Shown here in pieces: positions 16,646-24,404 of a stretch of 64,000 nt of DNA. The translations under genes and the position numbers were made by a program. The stretch lies in assembly GCF_001594145.1 (NCBI RefSeq), contig NZ_LVCF01000025.1, forward strand, positions 186,001-250,000. Direction: 5' to 3'. Numbering within the stretch: position 1 is the first letter of the stretch; each line of letters starts with the position of its first letter. The DNA comes from Branchiibius sp. NY16-3462-2 (lineage in GTDB: Bacteria > Actinomycetota > Actinomycetes > Actinomycetales > Dermatophilaceae). The notes under the pieces are model-generated. The model did not search any database. It saw nothing but the letters and a program-made list of their open reading frames with translations, and had not been told where the DNA came from.

Positions 16646-17557
16646 ATGCCCATGGCCGCGGTGATCGTCAACCCGACCAAGGTTTCCGACGCCGCGAAGA
16701 TGCGCGCCCAGGCCCACTCCGTCTTCCAGCACCACGGTTGGGAGGAACCGTTGTGGTTCGAGACCACCGTGGAGGACACCGGTCGTGGTCAGGCGCTGGA
16801 GGCCATCGCGCTGGGTGCCGACCTGCTGTGCCCGTACGGCGGTGACGGGACCGTCCGTTCAGTGGCCAGTGGCGCACTGGGCAGCGGGATCCCGTTGGGA
16901 CTGCTCAGCGCGGGCACGGGAAACCTGTTGGCCCGCAACATGAAACTGCCCCATCGCCGGTTCGAGGACGGTCTGGCGGCCGCGCTGAGCGGGCAGGCCC
17001 GGCCGATCGACGTCATGCGCATCACCATGGACCGGGAGGGTGATGGTCAGTGGAGCGAACCCGAATACGGCCTGGTGATGACCGGGTTCGGGCTCGACGC
17101 GGACATTCTGGGTGGGACCCCCGAAACGTTGAAGGCCCGGTTGAGCTGGCTGGCCTACCCGGTCAACGGGCTGCGTCACGTGCGGCACGACCTGGTGCCG
17201 ATGAGCATCACCTTCGATGCGGACGAACCCGTCCAGACCGAGGTCACGACGGCGATCGTCGGCTCCTGCGGCCTGCTCACCGGTGGTGTGCAGCTGATGC
17301 CGGGTGCCCGCTTCGACGATGGGGACCTCGATGCCGTCCTCATCCGGGCCGGTGGCCTCCTGGGCTGGCCGAAGGTCGTCGCCGGTATCTTGAGCCGCTC
17401 GAAGAGATCCACGCACGCCGTGGAGCGCCGCGTCGCCCGCCGGGTCGAACTGCGGGCCGGCCGGCCCACACCGATCGAGATCGACGGCGACCACCTGGGC
17501 AGCGCGATCGGCGTACGCCTCGAGGTGCTACCCAGCGCCCTCACCGTGCGCGGCTGA
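16646..17557 (+). CDS. Diacylglycerol/lipid kinase family protein
   Basis: 303 residues of the DAGK catalytic family (DgkB/YegS-like). The ATP-binding glycine motif [14 protein letters not shown] is at about residues 63-76, followed by [13 protein letters not shown], the conserved second motif, and a C-terminal beta-sandwich ending IEIDGDHLG. It probably phosphorylates a lipid such as diacylglycerol or a prenol at the membrane. The ATG at 16646 follows TAGGTT by 6 nt (leaderless type); a second ATG two codons on is less likely. Confidence 0.92.
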   Translation: MPMAAVIVNPTKVSDAAKMRAQAHSVFQHHGWEEPLWFETTVEDTGRGQALEAIALGADLLCPYGGDGTVRSVASGALGSGIPLGLLSAGTGNLLARNMKLPHRRFEDGLAAALSGQARPIDVMRITMDREGDGQWSEPEYGLVMTGFGLDADILGGTPETLKARLSWLAYPVNGLRHVRHDLVPMSITFDADEPVQTEVTTAIVGSCGLLTGGVQLMPGARFDDGDLDAVLIRAGGLLGWPKVVAGILSRSKRSTHAVERRVARRVELRAGRPTPIEIDGDHLGSAIGVRLEVLPSALTVRG

Positions 17558-17608
17558 CCCATGCGGGGCGACGTCCGAACAGCCAGGAACACCAGGCACA
17601 CTCAGAGC

Positions 17609-18376
17609 ATGACTCGCCGCCTGCTGGCTCCCGCGATCCTGACCGCGGCCGCGCTGACCCTCGCCGCGTGCGGCGGCGGCACCTCGAGCGCCCCATCAGG
17701 TACGACGATCGGCAGCTCCGCGGCCAGCGCCACCTCCACGACGGGCAGCACCGCATCGGCCACCAGCAGGTCGGCGACCAGTACCTCAACGACCGCCACA
17801 GACCCGTCGCCGCGGTCGTCCAGCACGCTCGCGAGCAGCACACCGAGCACCAGCGGGTCCACCGGGGGCGGGGGGAACAACGTCCTGCCCGACCCGACCG
17901 GGTACTCCACGCCGACCACGGTGACGCCGGTGGGAAACGGTTGTGTGCCGGCGCGCCTGTCGGTCAGCAGTGTCGGCATCGACGGCGAGCAGGTCGTGGC
18001 GATGGGCACCAACGCCCAGGGCCAGATCTATCCACCGCCGAGAACGACCATGTGGTACGACAAATCGGCCCAGCTCGGCACCGACGGCCGCACCGTGATC
18101 GCTGGTCACGTGACCTACGACGGTCCCGATGAGTTCTACGACCTCGACCAGGTCGGCGTGGGCGCACCCATCAACATCACCTGCACCGATGGCCGCCGCC
18201 TCACCTACACGGTCACGAACAAACGCTCCGAGTTGAAGACGAAGGTCACCACGGACCAGCAGGTGTGGGGCGGCAGTTCGTCACCGGTGCTGGTGCTGAT
18301 CACCTGCGACAAGAACAGCCCGGTCGTCGGTCAGCACCATCTGAACAACTACCTGGTGTGGGCCACGCCCGCCTAA
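17609..18376 (+). CDS. Class F-like sortase lipoprotein, catalytic Arg not evident
   Basis: 255 residues. A lipoprotein signal peptide ends at the lipobox LAAC, then a long Ser/Thr/Gly linker (about 25-100), then a sortase-fold domain (about 110-255). The catalytic His167 (IAGHVTYDG) and Cys233 (LITCDKNSP) are in the class F positions. After the Cys, class F enzymes normally carry an Arg in a Y-R-D-N-x-V-V motif; here the matching stretch reads HHLNNYLVWA with no Arg. Start ATG 17609, where the signal peptide begins. It converges on pheA with a 4 bp overlap. Confidence 0.85.
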   Translation: MTRRLLAPAILTAAALTLAACGGGTSSAPSGTTIGSSAASATSTTGSTASATSRSATSTSTTATDPSPRSSSTLASSTPSTSGSTGGGGNNVLPDPTGYSTPTTVTPVGNGCVPARLSVSSVGIDGEQVVAMGTNAQGQIYPPPRTTMWYDKSAQLGTDGRTVIAGHVTYDGPDEFYDLDQVGVGAPINITCTDGRRLTYTVTNKRSELKTKVTTDQQVWGGSSSPVLVLITCDKNSPVVGQHHLNNYLVWATPA

Positions 18377-19290
18377 CCCAACGACTGCAGCCACTGCCGT
18401 GCATCGGCGAACGCTGCGTCACTGGCCGCTGACTCTACGGTCGCGGCTCGCAGATCGGCCCGCGGGTAGGAGCCCAGGAAGCGCACATCCGCCGCCGTCC
18501 GCCGCAACCCCAGCAGCGCATCGGCGACCCGTTCGTCACGCAGGTGACCCTCCAGGTCGATCGAGAAGCAGTAGCTGCCCATCGCCGCACCCGTCGGACG
18601 CGACTCCAACCGGGTCAGGTTGATCCCGCGGGTCGCGAACTGCTCCAACAACTCCAGCAGCCCACCGGCCCGGTCGGAGTGCTGGTAGAGCACCAGCGTG
18701 GTCTTGTCGAAACCAGTCGGCTTCGGAAGCCAGCCGGGCCGCGCCACCAGGACGAACCGGGTGACCGCCGTCTTGTTGTCCCCGATGTCCTCGGCCAGCA
18801 CCTCGAGCCCTCCGGCGGCGACCCGTGCGCAGACCGCTGCGTCGTACGGCGCTGGCTCACCGGCCGCGAGCGCCGCCTCCAGCGCCTGGGGTCCGGCCGC
18901 GGTCGACAGCGCGGGCACGTACGTCGCGCCGGGGATGTGCTCGGCGGCCCAGCCGCGGACCTGGGCCCAGGCGTGCGAATGGGTGCCGACCGTGCGGACG
19001 TCCGCGAGCGCCGTACCGGACGGGGCGACCAACACGAAGGTGATCGGCACGAGCACTTCGCCGACGATGACCAGTTGGAGTGCGTTCAGGGCATCGATGG
19101 TGGCCGGTACGCCGCCCTCGATCGAGTTCTCGATCGGCACCATGGCCGAGTCCACGTCGCCGGACTGCACCGCCCGCAACGCGGCGTCGACGGTGGGGAA
19201 GGGCACGTGCTCGGCACCCTTCGCGGGCCGCCAGGCGAGCAGCGCGGCCTGGGTGAAGGTGCCTTCGGGACCGAAGTATCCGTAGCGCAT
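18373..19290 (-). CDS. pheA: Prephenate dehydratase
   Basis: 305 residues. Converts prephenate to phenylpyruvate in phenylalanine synthesis. The PDT domain (1 to about 185) starts MRYGYFGPEGTFTQAAL and has PIENSIEGGV and the catalytic Thr region NKTAVTRFVLV. A C-terminal ACT domain (about 200-280) has the phenylalanine-binding ESRPTGAAMGSYCF, so feedback inhibition by Phe is expected. This is the monofunctional form, with no chorismate mutase domain. The ATG shares one nucleotide with the stop of the DUF4446 gene (TGATG). Confidence 0.96.
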   Translation of the reverse strand: MRYGYFGPEGTFTQAALLAWRPAKGAEHVPFPTVDAALRAVQSGDVDSAMVPIENSIEGGVPATIDALNALQLVIVGEVLVPITFVLVAPSGTALADVRTVGTHSHAWAQVRGWAAEHIPGATYVPALSTAAGPQALEAALAAGEPAPYDAAVCARVAAGGLEVLAEDIGDNKTAVTRFVLVARPGWLPKPTGFDKTTLVLYQHSDRAGGLLELLEQFATRGINLTRLESRPTGAAMGSYCFSIDLEGHLRDERVADALLGLRRTAADVRFLGSYPRADLRAATVESAASDAAFADARQWLQSLG

Positions 19291-19769
19291 CAGGCGTCCT
19301 TCCGGTTGGTGCGGGCGGCGGCGATGGCCTGCTGCTCCTCCGGGGTGAGCTTCACCTCGGAACGACCGGCCAGCACACCCTTGGCGTAGGTGCGTGACTC
19401 GTCGCGGGCGTGGATCGAGGTGATGACCAGTCCGTCGCCGGAGTCGTCCAGCAGCGCCGCCGAGAACGATAGCCGCCCCCCGGAGTCGCCGAACGCGTCG
19501 TACCGCACGACCGCTACATGCCGCAGGGCTGCCGCGACATGGGGCGTCAGCCCGTCGACGCGGGAGGTGAGGGCCCCCAGGTGCCGCTCGATCGACGTAC
19601 TGCGATCGGCCTGGCGGGTGAGCACCGCGAGCGCGTCGCGGCGCTGCTCCGGCGGCCACAGGGTGATGAACTGCCGCTGGATCGCGCGCAACCGCAGCAG
19701 CGCGGCGACCGCCACCAACAGCGCCAGCACGGCGAGGGTGAGGGCGAGCACAACCAGGGCGGTGGACAC
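19290..19769 (-). CDS. DUF4446 family membrane-anchored protein
   Basis: 159 residues: one N-terminal helix (about 5-27, ALVVLALTLAVLALLVAVAA), then a coiled-coil-prone segment and a small domain with HVAVVRYDAFGDSGGRLSFS and VITSIHARDESRTYAKGV, the conserved core of DUF4446. Function unknown. The start is a GTG at 19769 with TACCCT 7 nt upstream (leaderless type). It is coupled to pheA by a one-nucleotide overlap, an arrangement that suggests cotranscription rather than shared function. Confidence 0.88.
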   Translation of the reverse strand: MSTALVVLALTLAVLALLVAVAALLRLRAIQRQFITLWPPEQRRDALAVLTRQADRSTSIERHLGALTSRVDGLTPHVAAALRHVAVVRYDAFGDSGGRLSFSAALLDDSGDGLVITSIHARDESRTYAKGVLAGRSEVKLTPEEQQAIAAARTNRKDA

Positions 19770-19806
19770 GGGATCGAGGGTACGGCGTGCGTAGACTTGC
19801 GCCGTC

Positions 19807-20448
19807 ATGGATCTGGGATTGATGGTCACCGTCTTCGTCACCATCTTCCTGGTCGAACTTCCCGACAAAACCTTCATCGCGACGCTGGTCCTGGCGACCC
19901 GGTACCGCCCGATCCTGGTGTGGATCGGGGTGTGTGCGGCGTTCCTGGTGCAGACGGTGGTCGCGGTTGCCTTCGGTGGTCTGATCGGGCGGTTGCCCGA
20001 GAAACCGGTGCACGCGGTCGTCATGGTGCTGTTCGCGATCGCGGCGGTCCTGCTGATCCGCGGCGCCAAGGATGCCGCGGCCGAGGAGGCCGAGACCGAG
20101 GAGGAGTTCGCCGAGAAGGCGACCGCGCCGGCTTCGGGTTTCCACGCGATCACCGCGTCGTTCCTGATCCTCTTCCTGGCCGAATGGGGCGACCTGTCCC
20201 AGTTGGCGACGGCCGGGTTCGTGGCCAAGAGCGGTGGCGGACTGGGCAACGCGCTCAGCGTGGGCATCGGCGCGTTCCTGGCGTTGGCCGTCGTGTCCGG
20301 GCTGGCGGTGCTGCTCGGCCGCAAACTGCTCGACTACGTACCCCTGTCGATCATCCGGTTCGTCGGCGGACTGGTCTGCGCGCTGTTCGCAGTCCTGCTC
20401 GCGCTACAACTCCTCGGGGTCTCTCTACCGTCCTGGCTGCCCTTCTGA
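19807..20448 (+). CDS. TMEM165/GDT1 (UPF0016) family cation exporter
   Basis: 213 residues and six to seven helices in two repeats, each carrying the family motif in variant form: VELPDKTFIA near residue 18 and LAEWGDLSQLA near 124. An acidic cytoplasmic loop (AAEEAETEEEFAEKA) joins the halves. Bacterial relatives export Mn2+ (MneA), and eukaryotic ones move Ca2+/Mn2+; Mn export is the best guess. The second motif has Leu where a Lys/Arg is usual. No Mn riboswitch fits in the 37 bp upstream. Confidence 0.9.
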   Translation: MDLGLMVTVFVTIFLVELPDKTFIATLVLATRYRPILVWIGVCAAFLVQTVVAVAFGGLIGRLPEKPVHAVVMVLFAIAAVLLIRGAKDAAAEEAETEEEFAEKATAPASGFHAITASFLILFLAEWGDLSQLATAGFVAKSGGGLGNALSVGIGAFLALAVVSGLAVLLGRKLLDYVPLSIIRFVGGLVCALFAVLLALQLLGVSLPSWLPF

Positions 20449-20466
20449 CCCACGTAATCTTGCTGG

Positions 20467-22575
20467 GTGATCCGGCGCTGGCTCCTTGCGGTGGCCGTCG
20501 TCGTGCTCGGGATCGGTGCCGCGTCGGCCACCATCACCTGGCTGTCGGCTCGTCCTGCGGTGCAACGGATCAGTCAACCCGGCCCGCTCGTCATTGTGTC
20601 GATGCCCACCCTCACCTTCGAGGGCGCTAGCTCGCACACCACCCCGGCGCTGTGGGCGATGGCCCGCACTGGTGCCGTCGCCGTCATGACGACCCGCAAC
20701 CTGTCCGCGCACAGTTGCAGCAACCAGTCCTGGCTGACGTTCGGCGCCGGATCTCGCACAACCATCGGTCGGCCCGTCGGCGAGACACCCACCAACGGCC
20801 GGCCCGGGACGTGTAGTGCCGAACTCCAACCGGTGCAGGACGGGGACGGCGCCTACTTCCCGGACTGGGCCACGTGGCGCGCGGCCGTGCCCGGCTCGGG
20901 CAACAAGCCCGACCTCGGCCTCGTCGCCTCCTCGCTGGCAGCTCACGGGCAGTGTGTGATGGCAGCCGGCAAGTACGTCGCTCTCGGGGCTGCCGACCGG
21001 ACCGGCCGGATCGCGCATTACCAGCGCAGCATCGACGACGTCCCGCTCACGACCTGCCCGGTGACGCTGATCGGCCTGGACGGCCCGGACGACCACTACC
21101 TGTCCCAGTTGCTGGCCCGGTTGCCGGCCAAAACGACGCTCGTCGTGACCGGCGCGGCCGACGACACGACACCGGAGTCGCTGCGCGCGGTGACCATCAT
21201 CGGCCCGGGGGTGCGGCACGGTCTGGCGACCTCCGCCTCCACGCGCCAGATCGGACTGCTGCAGACCACCGACCTGTCGGCACTGACGCTGTCCCGGATC
21301 GGCACGGCGGCCCCGGTGCTGCCCGAAGGTCGTGCCCCGCTGGTGCAGCCGACGTCCAGCCCCACCGCCCCTGTCGTCCGCGTCGCGCAGTTCACCAAGG
21401 CACTCGAGATCGAGCACGGGTTCGTGCTGCCGTTCTTCCTGAGCTTTCTGGGTGGCACCGCGCTCGCGTGTGCGGTGGGTGGCGTGTGGTGGTGGCTGCG
21501 CCGACCCGGGTTCAGCCGGGGCCTGCGGCGGTATTTCGCCGGCGTCGCCGCCCTGGTCGCAGCGACCCCGGTGGCCACTCTCCTGGTCGGGTTCCTGCCC
21601 TGGTGGCGGGCCGACCAGCCGCGGGTGGTCCTGGGCATGTTCACCTTCGTGGGAGCCGTCTTCATCGCCGCGGCCGCCGTGCTCGGACCCTGGGGCCGGC
21701 ACCGACGGGGGCCGGTGGTCTTCCTCGCGGGCTTCACCCTCGTCGTACTCGGATTGGACGTCGTGCATGGCTCGGCGCTGCAACTGACCTCGATCACCGG
21801 ATTGCAACCGGTGTACGGCGGCCGGTTCTACGGGATGGGCAACGTCGCCTATGCGTTCTACGCGACGTGTGCGCTGCTCCTGGCCGCGGCGCTCGCAGGT
21901 GCCCTGCTGGACCGGCAGGCCCGCACGCTGGCGGTGCTCACCGTGCTGCTGATCGGCGCCGCCGTCGTCATCGTCGACGGTTATCCGAGGTGGGGCGCTG
22001 ACGGGGGCGGGACGGCGGCCCTGATCCCGGCGTTCGCCTATCTGGCGATCAACGCCGCCGGCCGACGGGTCACCTGGCGCCGGATCCTGCTCATCCTCGT
22101 TGCGAGCGCGGTGTTCGTGCTGGGCCTGGCCTTCCTGGACTACCTACGGCCCGCTGAGGATCGCAGCCACCTGGGCGACTTCATGGCCGGGGTGATCGAT
22201 GACGGTTCCACCGGGCCGCTTGCTCGGATCTGGCAGGCGAACTGGACGATGCTGATCTCCTCGCCGATCAACCTGCTGGTCCCGGTCCTGCTGGTGCTGG
22301 TGATCGTCGCGCTAGGCTTCCCGGACTCGCGTCTCGGCCGGCCGCTGCGGCCGTTGTTCGACCAGGTCCCGTTCTACGAGCGCGGTCTGGCGGCGGCCGC
22401 GGTCTGTTGGTTGATCGGCTTCCTCAGCAACGACTCCGGCACCGCGATACCACCGGCCGGGTTGCTCATGGCGATACCGCTGACCGTTCTGCTGGCCGCG
22501 AGTCCGGCGTGGCGACTCGACGACGTACCGCCGGTAGCGACCACGCCAGAACGCCGAGCAACAGCACTGCGATGA
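20467..22575 (+). CDS. Large membrane protein with phosphatase-like ectodomain (paralogue A)
   Basis: 702 residues: an N-terminal helix, an extracytoplasmic domain (about 30-310), then about ten helices. The ectodomain has an alkaline-phosphatase-superfamily rhythm (VIVSMPTLTFEGA at the first strand, TLLV/TGAAD-like strand near 220, then GPGVRHGLATSAST and LLQTTDLSALTL) but lacks an obvious metal-binding Asp/Ser/His set, so it may be inactive. The membrane part has YGGRFYGMGNVAYAF and FLSNDSGTAIPPAG, both repeated in the paralogue at 24405. GTG start, with TAATCT 6 nt upstream. The last 110 bp overlap the convergent GT87 gene. Role unknown; envelope polymer assembly is an inference. Confidence 0.8.
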   Translation: MIRRWLLAVAVVVLGIGAASATITWLSARPAVQRISQPGPLVIVSMPTLTFEGASSHTTPALWAMARTGAVAVMTTRNLSAHSCSNQSWLTFGAGSRTTIGRPVGETPTNGRPGTCSAELQPVQDGDGAYFPDWATWRAAVPGSGNKPDLGLVASSLAAHGQCVMAAGKYVALGAADRTGRIAHYQRSIDDVPLTTCPVTLIGLDGPDDHYLSQLLARLPAKTTLVVTGAADDTTPESLRAVTIIGPGVRHGLATSASTRQIGLLQTTDLSALTLSRIGTAAPVLPEGRAPLVQPTSSPTAPVVRVAQFTKALEIEHGFVLPFFLSFLGGTALACAVGGVWWWLRRPGFSRGLRRYFAGVAALVAATPVATLLVGFLPWWRADQPRVVLGMFTFVGAVFIAAAAVLGPWGRHRRGPVVFLAGFTLVVLGLDVVHGSALQLTSITGLQPVYGGRFYGMGNVAYAFYATCALLLAAALAGALLDRQARTLAVLTVLLIGAAVVIVDGYPRWGADGGGTAALIPAFAYLAINAAGRRVTWRRILLILVASAVFVLGLAFLDYLRPAEDRSHLGDFMAGVIDDGSTGPLARIWQANWTMLISSPINLLVPVLLVLVIVALGFPDSRLGRPLRPLFDQVPFYERGLAAAAVCWLIGFLSNDSGTAIPPAGLLMAIPLTVLLAASPAWRLDDVPPVATTPERRATALR

Positions 22576-23692
22576 GGCCGTAGCTGTCGTTGAGCAGTTG
22601 CCAGCCGGGGTTGCCACTGGAGGACGCCGGGAAGTCCAGACCCTGTTGCAGTCGCCACTGCCCCCACCAGGGCAGCGGCATGGTGAAGAGCAACCAGAAG
22701 ATCGCGGCGGCCAGCAGTTTGCGGACCTGCAGGAGCGCGGCCAGCGCCACCATCACCCAGACGAAGTGGTGGATCCAGGACACCGGTGAGACCAGGACAC
22801 CGACCAGACCGACGGCAGCGGCTTCGTGCCACAGCCAACCGCGCTGGTAGGCCAGCCGGGCGGTACCCAGACCGAGGACCATGACGACCAGGACCAGGAA
22901 CAGCCACAGCGCTGTCGAGTCCCAGTGCGCGCGCAGCAGCATGCCGCGAAGGGCCTGGTTGGACGTTCCGTCGTTCAGGCCCAGCCGACCCGGGTCCTGC
23001 AGGGCACCTCCCCAGAACGCGAAACTGGCGTTCGGCAGCAACACGAACGACACCAGCGAGAAGCCGGCCGCACTGCCGGCGGCGGTGGCCGCGGCACGCC
23101 ACTGGCGGGTCACCAGCAGATGCACGATGAAGATCCCGGGCGTGAGCTTGATCGAGGTGGCCAGCCCGATCAGCACCCCGCGCGGGATCCGGCCGCTGCG
23201 CCCGGCCAGATCCAACAGCACCAGGGCCATCAGGAAGATGTTCACCTGGCCGAACTTGATCCCGTCGCCGACCGGCTGCAGGCAGCCCACCGCAGTCCAG
23301 ATACCGGCGAGCACCAGCGGCCACCACTGCCCGCAGCGCTGGGCTGGTTCGCGGAACAGCCACCACACCAGGGCCCCGAGCACCGCGAACTGGGCAAACG
23401 TCCACAACCAGCCGGCCAGCGCGAACGGGATCAGCGCCAACAGGATGGCGATGATCGATGCGATCGGCGGGTAGGTGAACGGCAATAACTGCGGGGGCGC
23501 GGTCACGGCCTCGTAGACCGGCCGACCGATCAGGTTGGAGATGCCGGCGTTGCGGTAGACCTCGAGGTCCACCAGCCACCGGGTCGGCGGGGTCTGGACC
23601 AGGAAATGGTTGATCAGCATGTAGGGCCGGATCAACGCGACCACGATCGCGGCCGCCCAGATCCAACGGGTCGGGCGGGCAGCAGCGGTCAC
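22466..23692 (-). CDS. GT87 (DUF2029) polyprenyl-phosphate-mannose-type mannosyltransferase
   Basis: 408 residues and about ten helices of the GT-C fold. The first extracytoplasmic loop has WLVDLEVYRNAG, with the Asp expected to be catalytic in GT87, and PFTYPPIASI and SIKLTPGIFIVHLL follow as in PimE-like mannosyltransferases. It probably transfers a sugar from a polyprenyl phosphate donor on the outer face of the membrane to a lipoglycan or glycopolymer. GTG start. The C-terminal 36 codons overlap the 3' end of the convergent paralogue A gene, and the upstream lipoprotein gene is 14 bp away on the same strand. Confidence 0.88.
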   Translation of the reverse strand: MTAAARPTRWIWAAAIVVALIRPYMLINHFLVQTPPTRWLVDLEVYRNAGISNLIGRPVYEAVTAPPQLLPFTYPPIASIIAILLALIPFALAGWLWTFAQFAVLGALVWWLFREPAQRCGQWWPLVLAGIWTAVGCLQPVGDGIKFGQVNIFLMALVLLDLAGRSGRIPRGVLIGLATSIKLTPGIFIVHLLVTRQWRAAATAAGSAAGFSLVSFVLLPNASFAFWGGALQDPGRLGLNDGTSNQALRGMLLRAHWDSTALWLFLVLVVMVLGLGTARLAYQRGWLWHEAAAVGLVGVLVSPVSWIHHFVWVMVALAALLQVRKLLAAAIFWLLFTMPLPWWGQWRLQQGLDFPASSSGNPGWQLLNDSYGLIAVLLLGVLAWSLPAVRRRVATPDSRPAERSAVSP

Positions 23693-23706
23693 CCCGGCAT
23701 TCTGCC

Positions 23707-24330
23707 TCAGTGCGGCGGTGATGCCGTAGCCGCCAGCGATCGCCGCGCCGCGTCGATCTGCGTGGTGTGCGCATCCCAGTAGTCCGGCGTCGCGGTGATG
23801 ACGAAGCGATGTTGCACGCCCGCCGGGTCGAACGCGATGATCGCCCAGCCTTTAACCGGCACCTGGGCGACGCAGGTCCACTCCAGAGCCAGGCCGATCA
23901 AGCCCTGTTGTTCCCAGCGCACCGGTTGCTTCGCGTGGAACCCGGTGAAGCAGCTGTGTCCGTTGCTCTGCGCGAAGTCACCGATCGCCTCGGGCTGGGC
24001 GAGGTAGGTCTGTCGTCCGTCCTCGATCAGCGCTCGTTCCCGCTGGATCGAGACGTCTGTGCCGGGGCGCGGGGCGGTGTCCACCTCATGGATCGCGATC
24101 AGATCCGCGGGCTGCTCCCCCGAGCCACCGACCAGCCACACCGTGCGATGGGCCAGATACTCCTGGACCCGGACGGCCTGGTGACCGGTCGTCAGTTTCC
24201 AGTCGGGTGGTAGTGCCACCCGCAGCGTGTCGTCCTCGGTCGTCCGCACGGAGATCGATGTGCCGCAACCGGCGACGACCAACCCGGCGAGGACGATCCC
24301 GGCGCAGCAGCGCACTGTTCGGGTCCACAT
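23707..24330 (-). CDS. Lipoprotein of unknown function
   Basis: 207 residues. A signal peptide ends in the lipobox VVAGC (Cys22). The mature part is a single beta-rich domain with two further cysteines (GHSCFTGFH and LEWTCVAQV). No family recognised. TAGCCT lies 7 nt before the ATG, so it is probably leaderless and heads the two-gene unit with the GT87 enzyme. Its position between the two paralogous membrane proteins suggests one envelope pathway for the locus; that is inference from order only. Confidence 0.8.
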   Translation of the reverse strand: MWTRTVRCCAGIVLAGLVVAGCGTSISVRTTEDDTLRVALPPDWKLTTGHQAVRVQEYLAHRTVWLVGGSGEQPADLIAIHEVDTAPRPGTDVSIQRERALIEDGRQTYLAQPEAIGDFAQSNGHSCFTGFHAKQPVRWEQQGLIGLALEWTCVAQVPVKGWAIIAFDPAGVQHRFVITATPDYWDAHTTQIDAARRSLAATASPPH

Positions 24331-24404
24331 GCGGCTGAGGCTATGGGGACCGGTTCAGCCGCTGCAGAAGTTATCCACAGGGACGGTCGATTAGTCTCGG
24401 GCCC

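Noticed and set aside
19770..19806. Mn-sensing riboswitch before the GDT1-family gene
   Set aside because: Only 37 bp are available and no stem architecture is visible; the gene probably starts near its own -10.
24371..24379. Perfect DnaA-box consensus TTATCCACA
   Set aside because: A single box before paralogue B, with no cluster of boxes and no dnaA/dnaN nearby; expected by chance in 64 kb.
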